Positions 16,182 to 25,015 are shown, numbered from the stretch's first letter. The stretch is 64,000 bases of DNA from Streptomyces chrestomyceticus JCM 4735 (GCF_003865135.1 NZ_BHZC01000001.1:8494001-8558000), one strand, 5' to 3'. The notes: a model not told the origin generated them from the letters alone. Numbers and translations: made by a program.

Positions 16182-17420
16182 TTGGCTGGGTACGTAGAAG
16201 ACCGCTGGATCAAGAAAAAGAAGGACCCTGTCACCGGGAAGAGGGAGCGCACCAGCCGTTACGGCAAGGGCTCCCGTTACAGGGTCTCGGGGATTCCGGG
16301 AGTGCGGGACAGGTCGTTCGAAACGCTGGAGGACGCGAAGGCGTGGCTTCGGCGATCCAGCACCGATCAAGAGCGTGGGGAGTTCGTTGACCCCCGTGAC
16401 GGATCGATTCTGCTTGCGGACTACGTGCAGCGCTTCTGGTTCCCCGGCATGTCTGGCTCTGTCAAGACCCGGCAGAACCAGAGCAGGAAGGTGTTGCTTC
16501 ATGTCCTCCCGTACCTGGGTGAAGTTCCGCTGAGGGATGTGACCGCTGCTCGGCTTCGCGCCTACATCGCCGATCTCGAGAAAGCCTGTTCGCCGCAGTA
16601 CGCGCGAGGGATCCTCGGCGCCCTGTCCAACATCTTCGAGACGGCCATCGACGACAAGCGATTGATCCGCAACCCCATGCGGGCAAAATCGGTTCGCTGG
16701 CCCAAAGCTGACGATGTGAGACGCGAAGCATGGCCCATGGAAACGGCTCGCCAGATGCGGGACACCATAAGCGACCGTTACCGGATAACGGTGGTTCTCG
16801 GCGTAGGGTGCGGTCTGCGGCAGGGCGAGGTGTTCGGGCTGAGTCCCGATGACATCGACTATGAAAAAGGCGTCCTCTATGTGAGGAGGCAAGTTCAGAC
16901 GTTTTGCGGGCGCCTCTACTTCGCCCTCCCGAAGGGCGGTAAGACGCGTGTTGCGGACATGCCTTCCTCTGTCGCCTGTGAGCTGAGGGAACATTCGAGG
17001 AAGTATCCAGCGGTGGAGGTGGAGCTGCCATGGGGTGAACCTGGTAAGCCGACGAGGACGGTTTCGCTGCTGCTCACGACCAGGTTCGGCAATGCCATCG
17101 CGGTGAACACGTACAACACCTACGTGTGGAAGCCCGCGCTGGCGCGCGTCGGGATCATCCCTCCGCGGCCTGCGGGTGCGAAGCCGTGGCAGTGGAAGGC
17201 TGCGCACCGGGACGGCTTTCATGTGCTGAGGCATACCTACGCGTCGGTCGTGCTTGAGGCCGGCGAGTCGGTGGTGACCTTGGCCAGGTGGCTGGGCCAC
17301 TCGTCCTCGGTGATCACGCTGAGTCACTATGCTCACTTCATGCCGGAGGCCGGCGGGCGGGGGCGTAGGGCTATCGACGGGCTGCTCGGTGCCCCGGCGG
17401 AAGCTGTGGTTGACGATTGA
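16182..17420 (+). CDS. int: Tyrosine site-specific integrase, intact
   Basis: A 412-residue integrase. TTG 16182 is the proposed start: GAGGA lies 6-9 nt upstream, and LAGYVEDRWIKKKKDPVTGK matches the usual N-terminus MAGYxEDRWxKK of the family. An arm-binding/AP2-like segment is followed by a core-binding domain (about 95-185). The catalytic domain has Arg in GVGCGLRQGEVFGL, Lys in LPKGGKTR, HxxR in FHVLRHTYASVV, H in WLGHSSSVITLS and Tyr in HYAHFMPE, so all key residues are present. No replication, transfer or att-tRNA partner is visible, so this is an orphan xis-int or one end of an element. The chromosomal-looking HipA/DUF3037 pair starts 166 bp later. Confidence 0.92.
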   Translation: MAGYVEDRWIKKKKDPVTGKRERTSRYGKGSRYRVSGIPGVRDRSFETLEDAKAWLRRSSTDQERGEFVDPRDGSILLADYVQRFWFPGMSGSVKTRQNQSRKVLLHVLPYLGEVPLRDVTAARLRAYIADLEKACSPQYARGILGALSNIFETAIDDKRLIRNPMRAKSVRWPKADDVRREAWPMETARQMRDTISDRYRITVVLGVGCGLRQGEVFGLSPDDIDYEKGVLYVRRQVQTFCGRLYFALPKGGKTRVADMPSSVACELREHSRKYPAVEVELPWGEPGKPTRTVSLLLTTRFGNAIAVNTYNTYVWKPALARVGIIPPRPAGAKPWQWKAAHRDGFHVLRHTYASVVLEAGESVVTLARWLGHSSSVITLSHYAHFMPEAGGRGRRAIDGLLGAPAEAVVDD

Positions 17421-17586
17421 AACTCCCCAAATTCTCCCCACGCCCCTTCGCGGGCCTCCTTGGGTGAAGGCGGCGACCGGAGAGGATTCGATGCGCCCGC
17501 ACCGATATGATTGCATCGAAACCGGCGTGCGACCTCACCCGCACGTCGCTGACCTGCGACGAAGCCCAGGAAGTAGCCTGATCCGC

Positions 17587-18411
17587 ATGTTGTCCGAAGT
17601 CATCGCGACCCGCTATGTCACGCCCTTGCGTGAAGGCGGGTCGCTTCCGGGGATCGTCGAGGCCGACGATCTCGGTACGTATGTCATGAAGTTCACCGGG
17701 GCGGGGCAGGGGCGCAAGACCCTGGTCGCCGAGGTCGTCTGCGGGGAGCTGGGGCGCCGGCTCGGGCTGCGGGTGCCGGAGCTGGTGCGGATGCAGCTCG
17801 ATCCGGTGATCGGGATGGGCGAGCCCGACCAGGAGGTGCAGGAGCTGCTGAAGGCCAGTGGCGGGCTGAACCTGGGGATGGACTATCTGCCGGGGGCGCT
17901 CGGGTTCGACCCGCTGGCCTTCGAGGTGTCCGCGCGTGAGGCGGGCCGGGTGGTGTGGTTCGACGCGCTGATCAACAACGTGGACCGGTCGTGGCGCAAC
18001 CCGAATCTGCTGGTCTGGCACGGTGAGCTGTGGCTGATCGACCACGGCGCCACGATGATCTGGCAGCACAACTGGCCCACCGCCGAGAAGTCGGCGGCCA
18101 AGCCGTACGACGCCTCCGACCACGTGCTGGCGAGCTTCGGGCCGGACATCGAGGCCGCGGCGGCCGAGTTCGCGCCGCTGGTCACCGAGGAGCTGCTGAC
18201 CGAGGTGACGGCCGCGGTGCCGGACGAGTGGCTGGCGGGCGAGCCCGGTTTCGACTCGCCCGACGCGCTGCGCGCCGCGTACGTACGAGCCCTGCTGGGC
18301 CGCGCGCCGGTGATCGGTGAGCGGATCAGCATCGGGGAACCCACCAAGGACGGGCCCTCCCGGGTGCCGGGCTGGCTGGCGACCGAGTTGCCGCGGAGGG
18401 CAGTGAAGTGA
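17587..18411 (+). CDS. HipA-like kinase-fold protein
   Basis: A 274-residue protein with a HipA/PI3-4-kinase-like catalytic core: YVMKFTGAGQGRKTLVAEVV in the N-lobe, WFDALINNVDRSWRNPNLLV (catalytic-loop-like D and N) and LWLIDHGATMIW (metal-binding D). It is much shorter than E. coli HipA (about 440 residues) and has no HipB partner, so it should not be called a toxin from sequence. Its stop overlaps the GTG of the DUF3037 gene (GTGA), a pairing seen widely in actinobacteria. Function unknown; a kinase fold is the secure part. Confidence 0.8.
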   Translation: MLSEVIATRYVTPLREGGSLPGIVEADDLGTYVMKFTGAGQGRKTLVAEVVCGELGRRLGLRVPELVRMQLDPVIGMGEPDQEVQELLKASGGLNLGMDYLPGALGFDPLAFEVSAREAGRVVWFDALINNVDRSWRNPNLLVWHGELWLIDHGATMIWQHNWPTAEKSAAKPYDASDHVLASFGPDIEAAAAEFAPLVTEELLTEVTAAVPDEWLAGEPGFDSPDALRAAYVRALLGRAPVIGERISIGEPTKDGPSRVPGWLATELPRRAVK

Positions 18412-18803
18412 GCGGCCTGCACAACGGACGCGACGTGTTCGAGTACGCCCTGCTCAAGGTCGTACCGAGGGTCGAGCGCGGCGAAATGATCAATGCGGGG
18501 GTGGTCGTGTACTGCCGCGCCTGGCGCTTCGTCGAGGCGCGTACGCATCTGGACGAGGGACGGCTGCGGGCGCTCGACGCGACGGCAGACGTCGAGGGCG
18601 TCAAAGCGGCGCTGCGTGCCGTCGAGGGGATCTGCTTGGGCGGCGAGCGGGCCGGGCAGGCTGCGGGTGACGACGCGGGGCGGCGCTTCCGGTGGCTGAT
18701 CGCACCGCGCAGCACCGTCGTCCAGCCCGGCCCGGTGCACACCGGGCTGACCGTGGACCCGTCCGGGGAGGCGGAGCGGCTGCTCGACCTGTTGGTGAGG
18801 TGA
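18408..18803 (+). CDS. DUF3037 family protein
   Basis: A 131-residue protein starting GTG 18408. It has the DUF3037 pattern FEYALLKVVPRVERGEMINA, GVVVYCRAWRF and a C-terminal RFRWLIAPRSTVVQ...GPVHTGL. It is translationally coupled to the HipA-like gene through a 4-bp overlap, so the two products probably act together. The biochemical role of the family is not known. A hairpin terminator follows 8 bp after the stop. Confidence 0.88.
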   Translation: MSGLHNGRDVFEYALLKVVPRVERGEMINAGVVVYCRAWRFVEARTHLDEGRLRALDATADVEGVKAALRAVEGICLGGERAGQAAGDDAGRRFRWLIAPRSTVVQPGPVHTGLTVDPSGEAERLLDLLVR

Positions 18804-18810
18804 GCGGGAC

Positions 18811-18840
18811 GGCCGCCGGCCCGTAAGGGGCCCGGCGGCC
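18811..18840 (+). terminator. GC-rich hairpin terminator
   Basis: GGCCGCCGG...CCGGCGGCC-type arms with one bulged base flank the loop GTAAGG, immediately downstream of the DUF3037 stop. It separates that operon from the SDR promoter. Confidence 0.75.
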
Positions 18841-18872
18841 GCCCTGAAGCGCGCGGGCGCGCCGGGGAGGCG

Positions 18873-18901
18873 TTGACAGGGGGTGGCCGGGCTTCTAGCG
18901 T
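18873..18901 (+). promoter_or_regulatory. Probable sigma-70 (HrdB-type) promoter
   Basis: TTGACA at 18873-18878 and TAGCGT at 18896-18901 are separated by 17 bp, a near-ideal vegetative promoter for the SDR gene at 18993. A GGTGAGGAG ribosome site precedes the ATG. Confidence 0.65.
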
Positions 18902-18992
18902 CACCCCTGCTGAAGCTACTAAGCGGTTGCTCACCTGCGGTTGCGGTGCGGCGGACCGCTTGTCGAGGTTTCGAGGGTGAGGAGAACCCCGC

Positions 18993-19754
18993 ATGTCCAC
19001 CACCGAGCAGCGCGTAGCCGTCGTGACGGGCGCGGCCCGCGGCATCGGCGCGGCCACCGCCGTACGCCTGGCCGCCGAGGGCCGCGCCGTCGCCGTCCTC
19101 GACCTGGACGAGGCGGCCTGCAAGGACACCGTCGAGAAGATCACCGCGGCCGGTGGCAGGGCGCTCGCCGTGGGCTGCGACGTCTCGGACGCGGAGCAGG
19201 TGGAGGCGGCGGTCGCGCGGGTCGCGGCGGAACTGGGCGCGCCGACCGTGCTGGTCAACAACGCGGGCGTCCTCCGTGACAACCTGCTGTACAAGATGAG
19301 CGACAGCGACTGGGACACCGTCATGAACGTGCATCTGCGGGGCGCGTTCCTGATGTCGCGCGCCTGCCAGAAGTACATGGTCGACGCCAAGTTCGGCCGG
19401 ATCGTCAACCTCTCCTCCAGCTCGGCGCTCGGCAACCGCGGCCAGGCCAACTACTCGGCCGCCAAGGCCGGCCTGCAGGGCTTCACCAAGACCCTCGCCT
19501 TCGAACTGGGCAAGTTCGGCGTCACCGCCAACGCAGTCGCCCCTGGATTCATCGTCACCGACATGACCGCCGCCACCGCCGAGCGCGTCGGCATGGGCTT
19601 CGAGGACTTCCAGGCCGCGGCCGCCACCCAGATCCCCGTCCAGCGCGTCGGCCGGCCCGAGGACATCGCCAACGCCATCGCCTTCTTCACGGGCGAGGCG
19701 GCCGGCTTTGTCTCCGGCCAGGTCCTGTACGTCGCCGGCGGACCGCTCAACTGA
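18993..19754 (+). CDS. FabG-like 3-oxoacyl-ACP reductase (SDR)
   Basis: A 253-residue classical short-chain dehydrogenase. The cofactor motif TGAARGIG is at residues 12-19, NNAG at 89-92, and the catalytic Tyr154/Lys158 are in NYSAAKAGLQGF with the serine run near 141-144. The C-terminal VLYVAGGPLN is typical of FabG-like enzymes. These reduce 3-oxoacyl thioesters with NADPH. The gene is followed 17 bp later by a second SDR, so they form an operon. The distance from the type III PKS locus (over 9 kb, with mobile DNA between) argues against a shared pathway. Confidence 0.88.
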   Translation: MSTTEQRVAVVTGAARGIGAATAVRLAAEGRAVAVLDLDEAACKDTVEKITAAGGRALAVGCDVSDAEQVEAAVARVAAELGAPTVLVNNAGVLRDNLLYKMSDSDWDTVMNVHLRGAFLMSRACQKYMVDAKFGRIVNLSSSSALGNRGQANYSAAKAGLQGFTKTLAFELGKFGVTANAVAPGFIVTDMTAATAERVGMGFEDFQAAAATQIPVQRVGRPEDIANAIAFFTGEAAGFVSGQVLYVAGGPLN

Positions 19755-19771
19755 CGCCGGAGGCGACGGAC

Positions 19772-20542
19772 ATGACCGCACAGGACAAGCCGCTGCCCCC
19801 GCTCTCCGGCAAGGCGGCGCTGGTCACCGGCGCCAGCCGGGGCATCGGGTACGGCATCGCGCGGGCGCTCGTGGCGCGCGGCGACAAGGTCTGCATCACC
19901 GGCCGCAACGAGGACGCCCTCAAGGAGGCCGTCGAGTCGCTGGGCGCCGACCGCGTCATCGGCGTCGCGGGCAAGGCGCACGACGAGGCCCACCAGGGCG
20001 TCGCCGTCGAGCGCGCCATGGAGGCGTTCGGCCGCGTCGACTACCTCGTCAACAACGCCGGTACGAATCCGGTCTTCGGCCCGATCGCGGACCTCGACCT
20101 GAACGTGGCCCGCAAGGTGTTCGAGACCAACGTCGTCTCCGCGCTGGGCTTCGCACAGCGCACCTGGCACGCGTGGCAGAAGGACAACGGCGGCGCGATC
20201 GTCAACATCGCCTCCATCGCCGGTGTCTCCGCCTCGCCCTTCATCGGCGCGTACGGCATGAGCAAGGCCGCGATGATCAACCTGACGTTCCAGCTCGCGC
20301 ACGAGTTCGCGCCGGCGGTACGGGTCAACTCCATCGCCCCCGCGGTGGTCAAGACCAAGTTCGCGGCCGCGCTGTACGAGAACCGCGAGGAGGAGGCGGC
20401 GGCGGGCTACCCGATGGGGCGCCTCGGCGTCCCGGAGGACATCGGGGGCGCGGCGGCGTTCCTGCTGTCCGACGCCGCCGGTTGGGTCACGGGGCAGACG
20501 CTCCAGGTCGACGGCGGGCTGTTCCTCAACGCGGGCGTGTGA
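19772..20542 (+). CDS. Short-chain dehydrogenase/reductase
   Basis: A 256-residue SDR with TGASRGIG at residues 19-26, NNAG at 94-97, Ser148 (NIASIAGVSAS) and Tyr161/Lys165 (AYGMSKAAMINL). The tail VTGQTLQVDGGLFLNAGV is standard. The gene is co-transcribed with the upstream FabG-like gene (17-bp gap, ATG 19772). The substrate cannot be assigned, but pairing with FabG suggests acyl-thioester or related hydroxy/keto metabolism. Confidence 0.88.
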   Translation: MTAQDKPLPPLSGKAALVTGASRGIGYGIARALVARGDKVCITGRNEDALKEAVESLGADRVIGVAGKAHDEAHQGVAVERAMEAFGRVDYLVNNAGTNPVFGPIADLDLNVARKVFETNVVSALGFAQRTWHAWQKDNGGAIVNIASIAGVSASPFIGAYGMSKAAMINLTFQLAHEFAPAVRVNSIAPAVVKTKFAAALYENREEEAAAGYPMGRLGVPEDIGGAAAFLLSDAAGWVTGQTLQVDGGLFLNAGV

Positions 20543-20769
20543 GGGCGGCGCAAGGGTAGGCGGTCGGGGCGCGCGAGCGGCAAGCGCGTGCGGGGGTGCG
20601 CGCCTGCGCGCGGAAGCTCCGACGGCGCTTGCGTTGATGTGCACTCCAAGAGGCAGGGTCTGCGGTGCCGGTCCGGTTGGGGACCGGCATCGCAGCCGTT
20701 CCGGGCCGTGCGTACGCATACGGGGCGTACGTGTACGGACCCGCGACGCGCCTCCCGAAGGAGACCCAC

Positions 20770-21735
20770 ATGCGCTACCGCACCCTCGGCGGCAGTACCG
20801 GGCCCACGATCAGCACCCTGTGCCTGGGCACCCTGCCGTTCGGCACCACCGTGGACGAACCCACCTCGTTCGCCATCCTCGACCGCTTCGCCGAGGCGGG
20901 CGGCACCTTCCTGGACACCGCCAACAACTACGCCTGCTGGGTGCCTGGCGCGACCGGCGACGAGAGCGAGCTGCTGCTCGGGCGCTGGCTGCGCAGCCGG
21001 GGCGCCAGGGACCGTACGGTGCTGGCCACCAAGGCCGGTGCCCGCCCCGACCCGTCCCGCGGCCCCGAGTGGCCCGCCAACCGGGAAGGGCTGGGCGAGA
21101 AGACCGTACGGAACGCCGTCGACGGCAGTCTGCGGCGGCTCGGCACCGACCGCGTGGACCTGTACTACGCCCACGTCGAAGACCGGACCGTAGCCCTGGA
21201 GGAGACCGTCGGGGCGCTCGCCGGCCTGGTGCGGGACGGCGTCGTGGGCGTCCTCGGGGCCAGCAACCACGCCACATGGCGGCTCGCCGAGGCCCGCCAC
21301 ATCGCGGGTGCGCGGAACCTGCCCGGCTTCCGCGCCGTACAGCAGCGGCACACCTATCTGCGGCCCCGGTATGAGGCAGAGTCCGGCCTCCAGCGGGAAA
21401 CTGATGAGGAACTGCTCGACTACGCCGCCGCGCACGACGACCTGACGCTGCTCGGCTACTCGACGCTGATGCACGGCGGGTACGCGCGGCCGGAGAAGCC
21501 GCTGCCCGAACGGTACGACCACCCCGGGTCGGTGGCGCGGCTGCGGGTCGCCCAGGAGGTCGCGGCGGAGGCCGGGGCCACCGTGAACCAGGTGGTGCTG
21601 GCCTGGCTGACGGGTGGCCGGGTGCCGGTCGTACCCGTCCTCGGTGTGAGTTCGGTGACACAGTTGGACGAGTGCCTGGCGGCGCTGGATCTGCGACTGG
21701 ACGCGGCGCAGCGGGCGCGGCTCGACACGGCGTGA
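20770..21735 (+). CDS. Aldo/keto reductase
   Basis: A 321-residue TIM-barrel NADPH oxidoreductase. The catalytic tetrad is visible: Asp49 and Tyr54 (FLDTANNYACW), Lys88 (VLATKAGARP) and His135 (VDLYYAHVEDR). The cofactor-binding end is PVVPVLGVSSVTQLDECL. ATG 20770 has GAAGGAG 7 nt upstream. A monocistronic arrangement is likely, with 227 bp of non-coding DNA upstream. The family reduces aldehydes and ketones; the substrate is unknown. Confidence 0.9.
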   Translation: MRYRTLGGSTGPTISTLCLGTLPFGTTVDEPTSFAILDRFAEAGGTFLDTANNYACWVPGATGDESELLLGRWLRSRGARDRTVLATKAGARPDPSRGPEWPANREGLGEKTVRNAVDGSLRRLGTDRVDLYYAHVEDRTVALEETVGALAGLVRDGVVGVLGASNHATWRLAEARHIAGARNLPGFRAVQQRHTYLRPRYEAESGLQRETDEELLDYAAAHDDLTLLGYSTLMHGGYARPEKPLPERYDHPGSVARLRVAQEVAAEAGATVNQVVLAWLTGGRVPVVPVLGVSSVTQLDECLAALDLRLDAAQRARLDTA

Positions 21736-21879
21736 GCGGACGCGGGGCGGGCAGGAGCCGGACGGGGCCAGGGCGGGAGCCGGGCGCGGGGCGGGCGGAG
21801 GGCGGGCGCGCGGGCGTTGTCAGTGGTCGCCGGTAAGTTCATTGCCGAGAACGGATCGCACACCGGAGGTTGCTCAGTG

Positions 21880-22557
21880 ATGACCGACATGCTGCCCGAG
21901 TCCTGGCGCGGCGTCCTCGGCGAGGAGTTGGAGAAGCCCTACTTCAAGGAGCTCACCGAGTTCGTCGAGCGGGAGCGGGCGAAGGGGCCGGTCTACCCGC
22001 CCCGCGAGGAGGTCTTCGCGGCCCTCGACGCCACCCCGTACGACCAGGTCAAGGTGATGATCCTGGGGCAGGACCCGTACCACGGCGAGGGGCAGGGGCA
22101 CGGGCTGTGCTTCTCCGTGCGGCCCGGCGTCAAGACGCCGCCGTCGCTGCGCAACATCTACAAGGAGATGAAGGAGGAGCTGGGCCACCCGGTCCCGGAC
22201 AACGGGTACTTGATGCCCTGGGCCCGCCAGGGTGTGCTCCTGCTGAACGCGGTGCTGACGGTCCGGGCGGGCGAGGCCAACTCCCACAAGGGCAAGGGTT
22301 GGGAGAAGTTCACCGACGCGGTGATCAAGGCGGTCGTCGCCCGACCCGACCCGGTGGTGTTCGTGCTCTGGGGCAACTACGCCAAGAAGAAGCTGCCGCT
22401 GATCGACACGGCGCGGCACGCGGTGGTGGAGGGCGCGCACCCCTCTCCGCTGTCCGCGAAGAAGTTCTTCGGCTCCCGGCCCTTCACCCGGATAAACGAG
22501 GCCGTCGCCGCGCAGGGCCACACCCCGATCGACTGGCGGATCCCCGACCTGGGCTGA
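21880..22557 (+). CDS. ung: Family 1 uracil-DNA glycosylase
   Basis: A 225-residue enzyme that removes uracil from DNA for base-excision repair. Motif A GQDPYHGEGQAHG-like (residues 63-73, catalytic Asp65) and motif B HPSPLS (His187) are both intact, and LLLNAVLTVRAGEANSHKGK is the conserved central stretch. GGAGG precedes tandem starts GTG 21877 and ATG 21880; the ATG is used here. It is full length for UNG. Stretches such as SLRNIYKEMKEEL match actinobacterial orthologs closely. Confidence 0.97.
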   Translation: MTDMLPESWRGVLGEELEKPYFKELTEFVERERAKGPVYPPREEVFAALDATPYDQVKVMILGQDPYHGEGQGHGLCFSVRPGVKTPPSLRNIYKEMKEELGHPVPDNGYLMPWARQGVLLLNAVLTVRAGEANSHKGKGWEKFTDAVIKAVVARPDPVVFVLWGNYAKKKLPLIDTARHAVVEGAHPSPLSAKKFFGSRPFTRINEAVAAQGHTPIDWRIPDLG

Positions 22558-22663
22558 GCCGGGCGGCCGCGGCGTGCCGCGCACACCGCGCGGTACGGCC
22601 GGGCGCCGGTTAGCGTCGGGACAGGCAGGCCGGACATGGCGCGGACGAGGGCGGGAGAGTGCG

Positions 22664-23296
22664 GTGGTGGACGATCAGCGTGCGAGGGCCGGCGGCGATG
22701 TCGTCCTGACCCGCATCGGGCAGGCGGTCATGCTGCACCGGGGCGGCGACCGGGAAGAGGCCCGCAACCGCCTGGCCCGGCTCTGGGCCGAGATCGGTCC
22801 GGACGGCGACCCGTTCCACCGCTGCACGCTCGCCCACTACCTCGCCGACACGCAGGACGATCCGGCCGACGAGCTGGACTGGGACCTCACCGCGCTCGAA
22901 TCGGCGCGGCAGGCGAAGGCAGGGCCGACGGGCCGGGACGGGGAGCGGCGGGCGCCGCCGTCGCGGTCCGTTCCGGCGGTGGCGGCGCTGCTGCCCTCCC
23001 TCCATCTGAGCCTCGCCGCCGACTACGCCGCCCTGCACCGCCCCGGCGAGGCCCGCGCCGAACTGGACCGGGCCCGGCGGACGGCGGCTCCGCTGGCCGA
23101 CGACGAGTACGGCCGCGGCGTGCGCCAGGCGATCGAACGGCTGGGGGACCGGATCGCCGGTTCGGGCGGGGACGGTGGGGGAGGGGAGGCCGACGGGCCG
23201 GGCGGTGAGGGGGCGGACGGTACGGGAGATGCAGAGGGCTCGGGAGGCGTAGGGGGGACGGGTGGTGCGGGCGGTGGGGGAGATCAGTCGCCGTAG
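22664..23296 (+). CDS. TPR-like protein with glycine-rich tail
   Basis: A 210-residue protein. The N-terminal 150 residues are helical TPR-like repeats: VVLTRIGQAVMLHRGGDREE, FHRCTLAHYLADTQDDPADE and SLAADYAALHRPGEARAELD. A low-complexity Gly/Asp/Glu tail (from about 165) is probably disordered and encoded by a GGGGA/GGTG-rich stretch. GTG 22664 follows GGGAGAG; the preceding codons lack homology to the family start MVDDQRARAG. The family occurs widely in Streptomyces with no defined role. Its stop overlaps the convergent gene at 23284 by 13 bp. Confidence 0.8.
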   Translation: MVDDQRARAGGDVVLTRIGQAVMLHRGGDREEARNRLARLWAEIGPDGDPFHRCTLAHYLADTQDDPADELDWDLTALESARQAKAGPTGRDGERRAPPSRSVPAVAALLPSLHLSLAADYAALHRPGEARAELDRARRTAAPLADDEYGRGVRQAIERLGDRIAGSGGDGGGGEADGPGGEGADGTGDAEGSGGVGGTGGAGGGGDQSP

Positions 23297-23778
23297 ACGT
23301 CGCGGCAGACGGTGTCGGCCCGGTCGTCGTCCTGCCAGCGTCCGAATTCACGCGCCAGCTTGCACAGGCCGGGAGCCGGGGCGGCCGGGCGGCGGTGCTC
23401 GGCGCGCGGCCACGGTGGACCGTAGCGGCGGGAACCGGGAGCCTTGGGCTTGGCCCGGGCACCCCGGCCGACGCCCTTCTTCTTCCTCTTGTCCGTTGCC
23501 GCGGATTCCGACCGTTGCGGCCGCTGGGCTCCTGGCGCGGGAGGCAGGGCGGGCGCGGAGCGCTGCGCGGCGGTTCCGGGCGGCGTCCTCGGCCGCTCGC
23601 GCGCCGGGGGCCGGCTGACCTCCGGCCCGTTGGGCTCGACGGAAGGGGCGGGCAGCGCGGGGCGCGGCTGGAGACTCTCGGGGGCCGGCCGGTGGGCGAC
23701 GGTGACACAGCCGGTGGTGACGGCCGCCGTCGCCGCCGTCGTCAGCATGAGGAGCGCCGCTGCGGGAATACGGAACAC
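23284..23778 (-). CDS. Proline/arginine-rich probable lipoprotein
   Basis: A 164-residue protein from GTG 23778 (MFRIPAAALLMLTTAATAAV then TTGC). The N-terminus is signal-peptide-like with a cysteine in a weak lipobox (TTGC). A Pro/Arg/Ala-rich low-complexity linker with a KRKKKG block follows. The short ordered C-terminus (LCKLAREFGRWQDDDRADTV then CRDVYGD) contains two further cysteines and looks conserved. No function is known. It is convergent with and slightly overlapping the TPR-like gene. Confidence 0.65.
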   Translation of the reverse strand: MFRIPAAALLMLTTAATAAVTTGCVTVAHRPAPESLQPRPALPAPSVEPNGPEVSRPPARERPRTPPGTAAQRSAPALPPAPGAQRPQRSESAATDKRKKKGVGRGARAKPKAPGSRRYGPPWPRAEHRRPAAPAPGLCKLAREFGRWQDDDRADTVCRDVYGD

Positions 23779-24109
23779 CGGCCAACTCTGCCTACCCCGG
23801 CCGCCGTTGGGAAGGCCCCGCAGGGGTGAACGTGACGGACGGTGTTGACCTCGCGTCGGCTGCGGGCGAGCGGCCGGGCGGGCCACCAGCCGGGCATGCG
23901 TACGGACTGCGCCGGGCGCCGGGTGTCCGACGGCGGGGACCGGGGAGGCCGCCGTGCGCCGGACGGCACGTATGCTTCCGGGGCGCCGGGCACACCACCG
24001 GCGGGCCCGGCGCGATGACCGTACGGCATCGGGGCGGGCGGCATCATCGGCACGTCCGGCGCGCCGGTCCGCGCAGGCGGCCCGCGGCGGCGCAACCCAG
24101 GGAGTACGC
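23779..24109. other. Divergent intergenic region without a gene
   Basis: 331 bp between two divergent genes (minus-strand lipoprotein, plus-strand oxidoreductase). It must hold both promoters, but no clear -35/-10 pair or operator was recognised in this GC-rich stretch. Confidence 0.4.
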
Positions 24110-25015
24110 GTGAAGGTCGGCTGCATCGGACTCGGCGACATCGCACAGAAGGCGTATCTGCCGGTGCTCGGCGCGCAGCCCGGTGTCGAGCTGCACCTCC
24201 AGACCCGTACCCCGGCCACCCTGGAACGGGTCGCCGGAACGTATCGCCTGCCGGCCGGCCAGTGCCACACCGACCTGGACGGGCTGCTCGCCGCCGGTCT
24301 GGACGCGGCGTTCGTGCACGCGCCCACCACCGCGCACCCGGAGATCGTCGGCCGCCTCGTCGAGGCCGGGGTGCCGACCTATGTCGACAAGCCGATCGCC
24401 TACGAGCTGGCCGAGACCGAGCGCATCGTGCGGCTCGCCGAGGAGCGCGGCGTCAGCCTGGCGGTGGGCTTCAACCGCCGCTTCGCGCCGGGCTACGCGC
24501 AGTGCCTGGAGCACCCCCGTGACCTGATCCTGATGCAGAAGAACCGGGTCGGCCTGCCGGAGGACCCGCGGTCGCTGGTGCTGGACGACTTCATCCATGT
24601 GGTCGACACGCTGCGGTTCCTGGCGCCCGGCACCATAGATCACGTCGACGTGCGGGCGAAGATCCAGGACGGGCTGATGCACCACGTGGTGCTGCACCTC
24701 TCCGGCGACGGCTTCAGCGCCATCGGCAGCATGAACCGCCTCAGCGGGTCCGCCGAGGAGATCCTCGACGTGTCGGGCCAGGACACCAAGCGCCAGGTCG
24801 TCAACCTCGCCGAAATCATCGACCACAAGGGGCAGCCGAGCGTGCGGCGGCGCGGCGACTGGGTGCCGGTGGCCCGGCAGCGCGGCATCGAGCAGATCGC
24901 GCTCGCGTTCCTGGACGATGTGCGGGCGGGCCGGTTCGTCTCGGCCGAGGACGCGCTGCGTACGCATGAGCTGTGCGAGCGGGTGATCCGCGAGGCGCTG
25001 GCGCAGGCGGCGTGA
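24110..25015 (+). CDS. Gfo/Idh/MocA family oxidoreductase
   Basis: A 301-residue NAD(P)-dependent oxidoreductase. The N-terminal Rossmann fold MKVGCIGLGDIAQKAYLPVL has the GxGxxA-type loop, and the EKP-equivalent motif YVDKPIAYEL carries the catalytic lysine. The beta-sheet domain begins at VGFNRRFAPGYAQ, with DDFIHVVDTLRFL in the substrate region. GTG 24110 is chosen because MKVGCIGLGDIA is the natural family start and CAGGGA lies just upstream. The family acts on sugars and related polyols or aldehydes; the substrate is not predictable here. It is a single gene facing the TetR gene across a tandem repeat. Confidence 0.88.
   Translation: MKVGCIGLGDIAQKAYLPVLGAQPGVELHLQTRTPATLERVAGTYRLPAGQCHTDLDGLLAAGLDAAFVHAPTTAHPEIVGRLVEAGVPTYVDKPIAYELAETERIVRLAEERGVSLAVGFNRRFAPGYAQCLEHPRDLILMQKNRVGLPEDPRSLVLDDFIHVVDTLRFLAPGTIDHVDVRAKIQDGLMHHVVLHLSGDGFSAIGSMNRLSGSAEEILDVSGQDTKRQVVNLAEIIDHKGQPSVRRRGDWVPVARQRGIEQIALAFLDDVRAGRFVSAEDALRTHELCERVIREALAQAA

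Noticed and set aside
17421..17586. tRNA gene as attachment site next to the integrase
   Set aside because: No cloverleaf, TPsiC arm or CCA-adjacent stem could be found in this spacer.
17587..18411. HipA-type toxin-antitoxin system
   Set aside because: No HipB partner; the coupled gene is DUF3037 and the protein is too short for canonical HipA.
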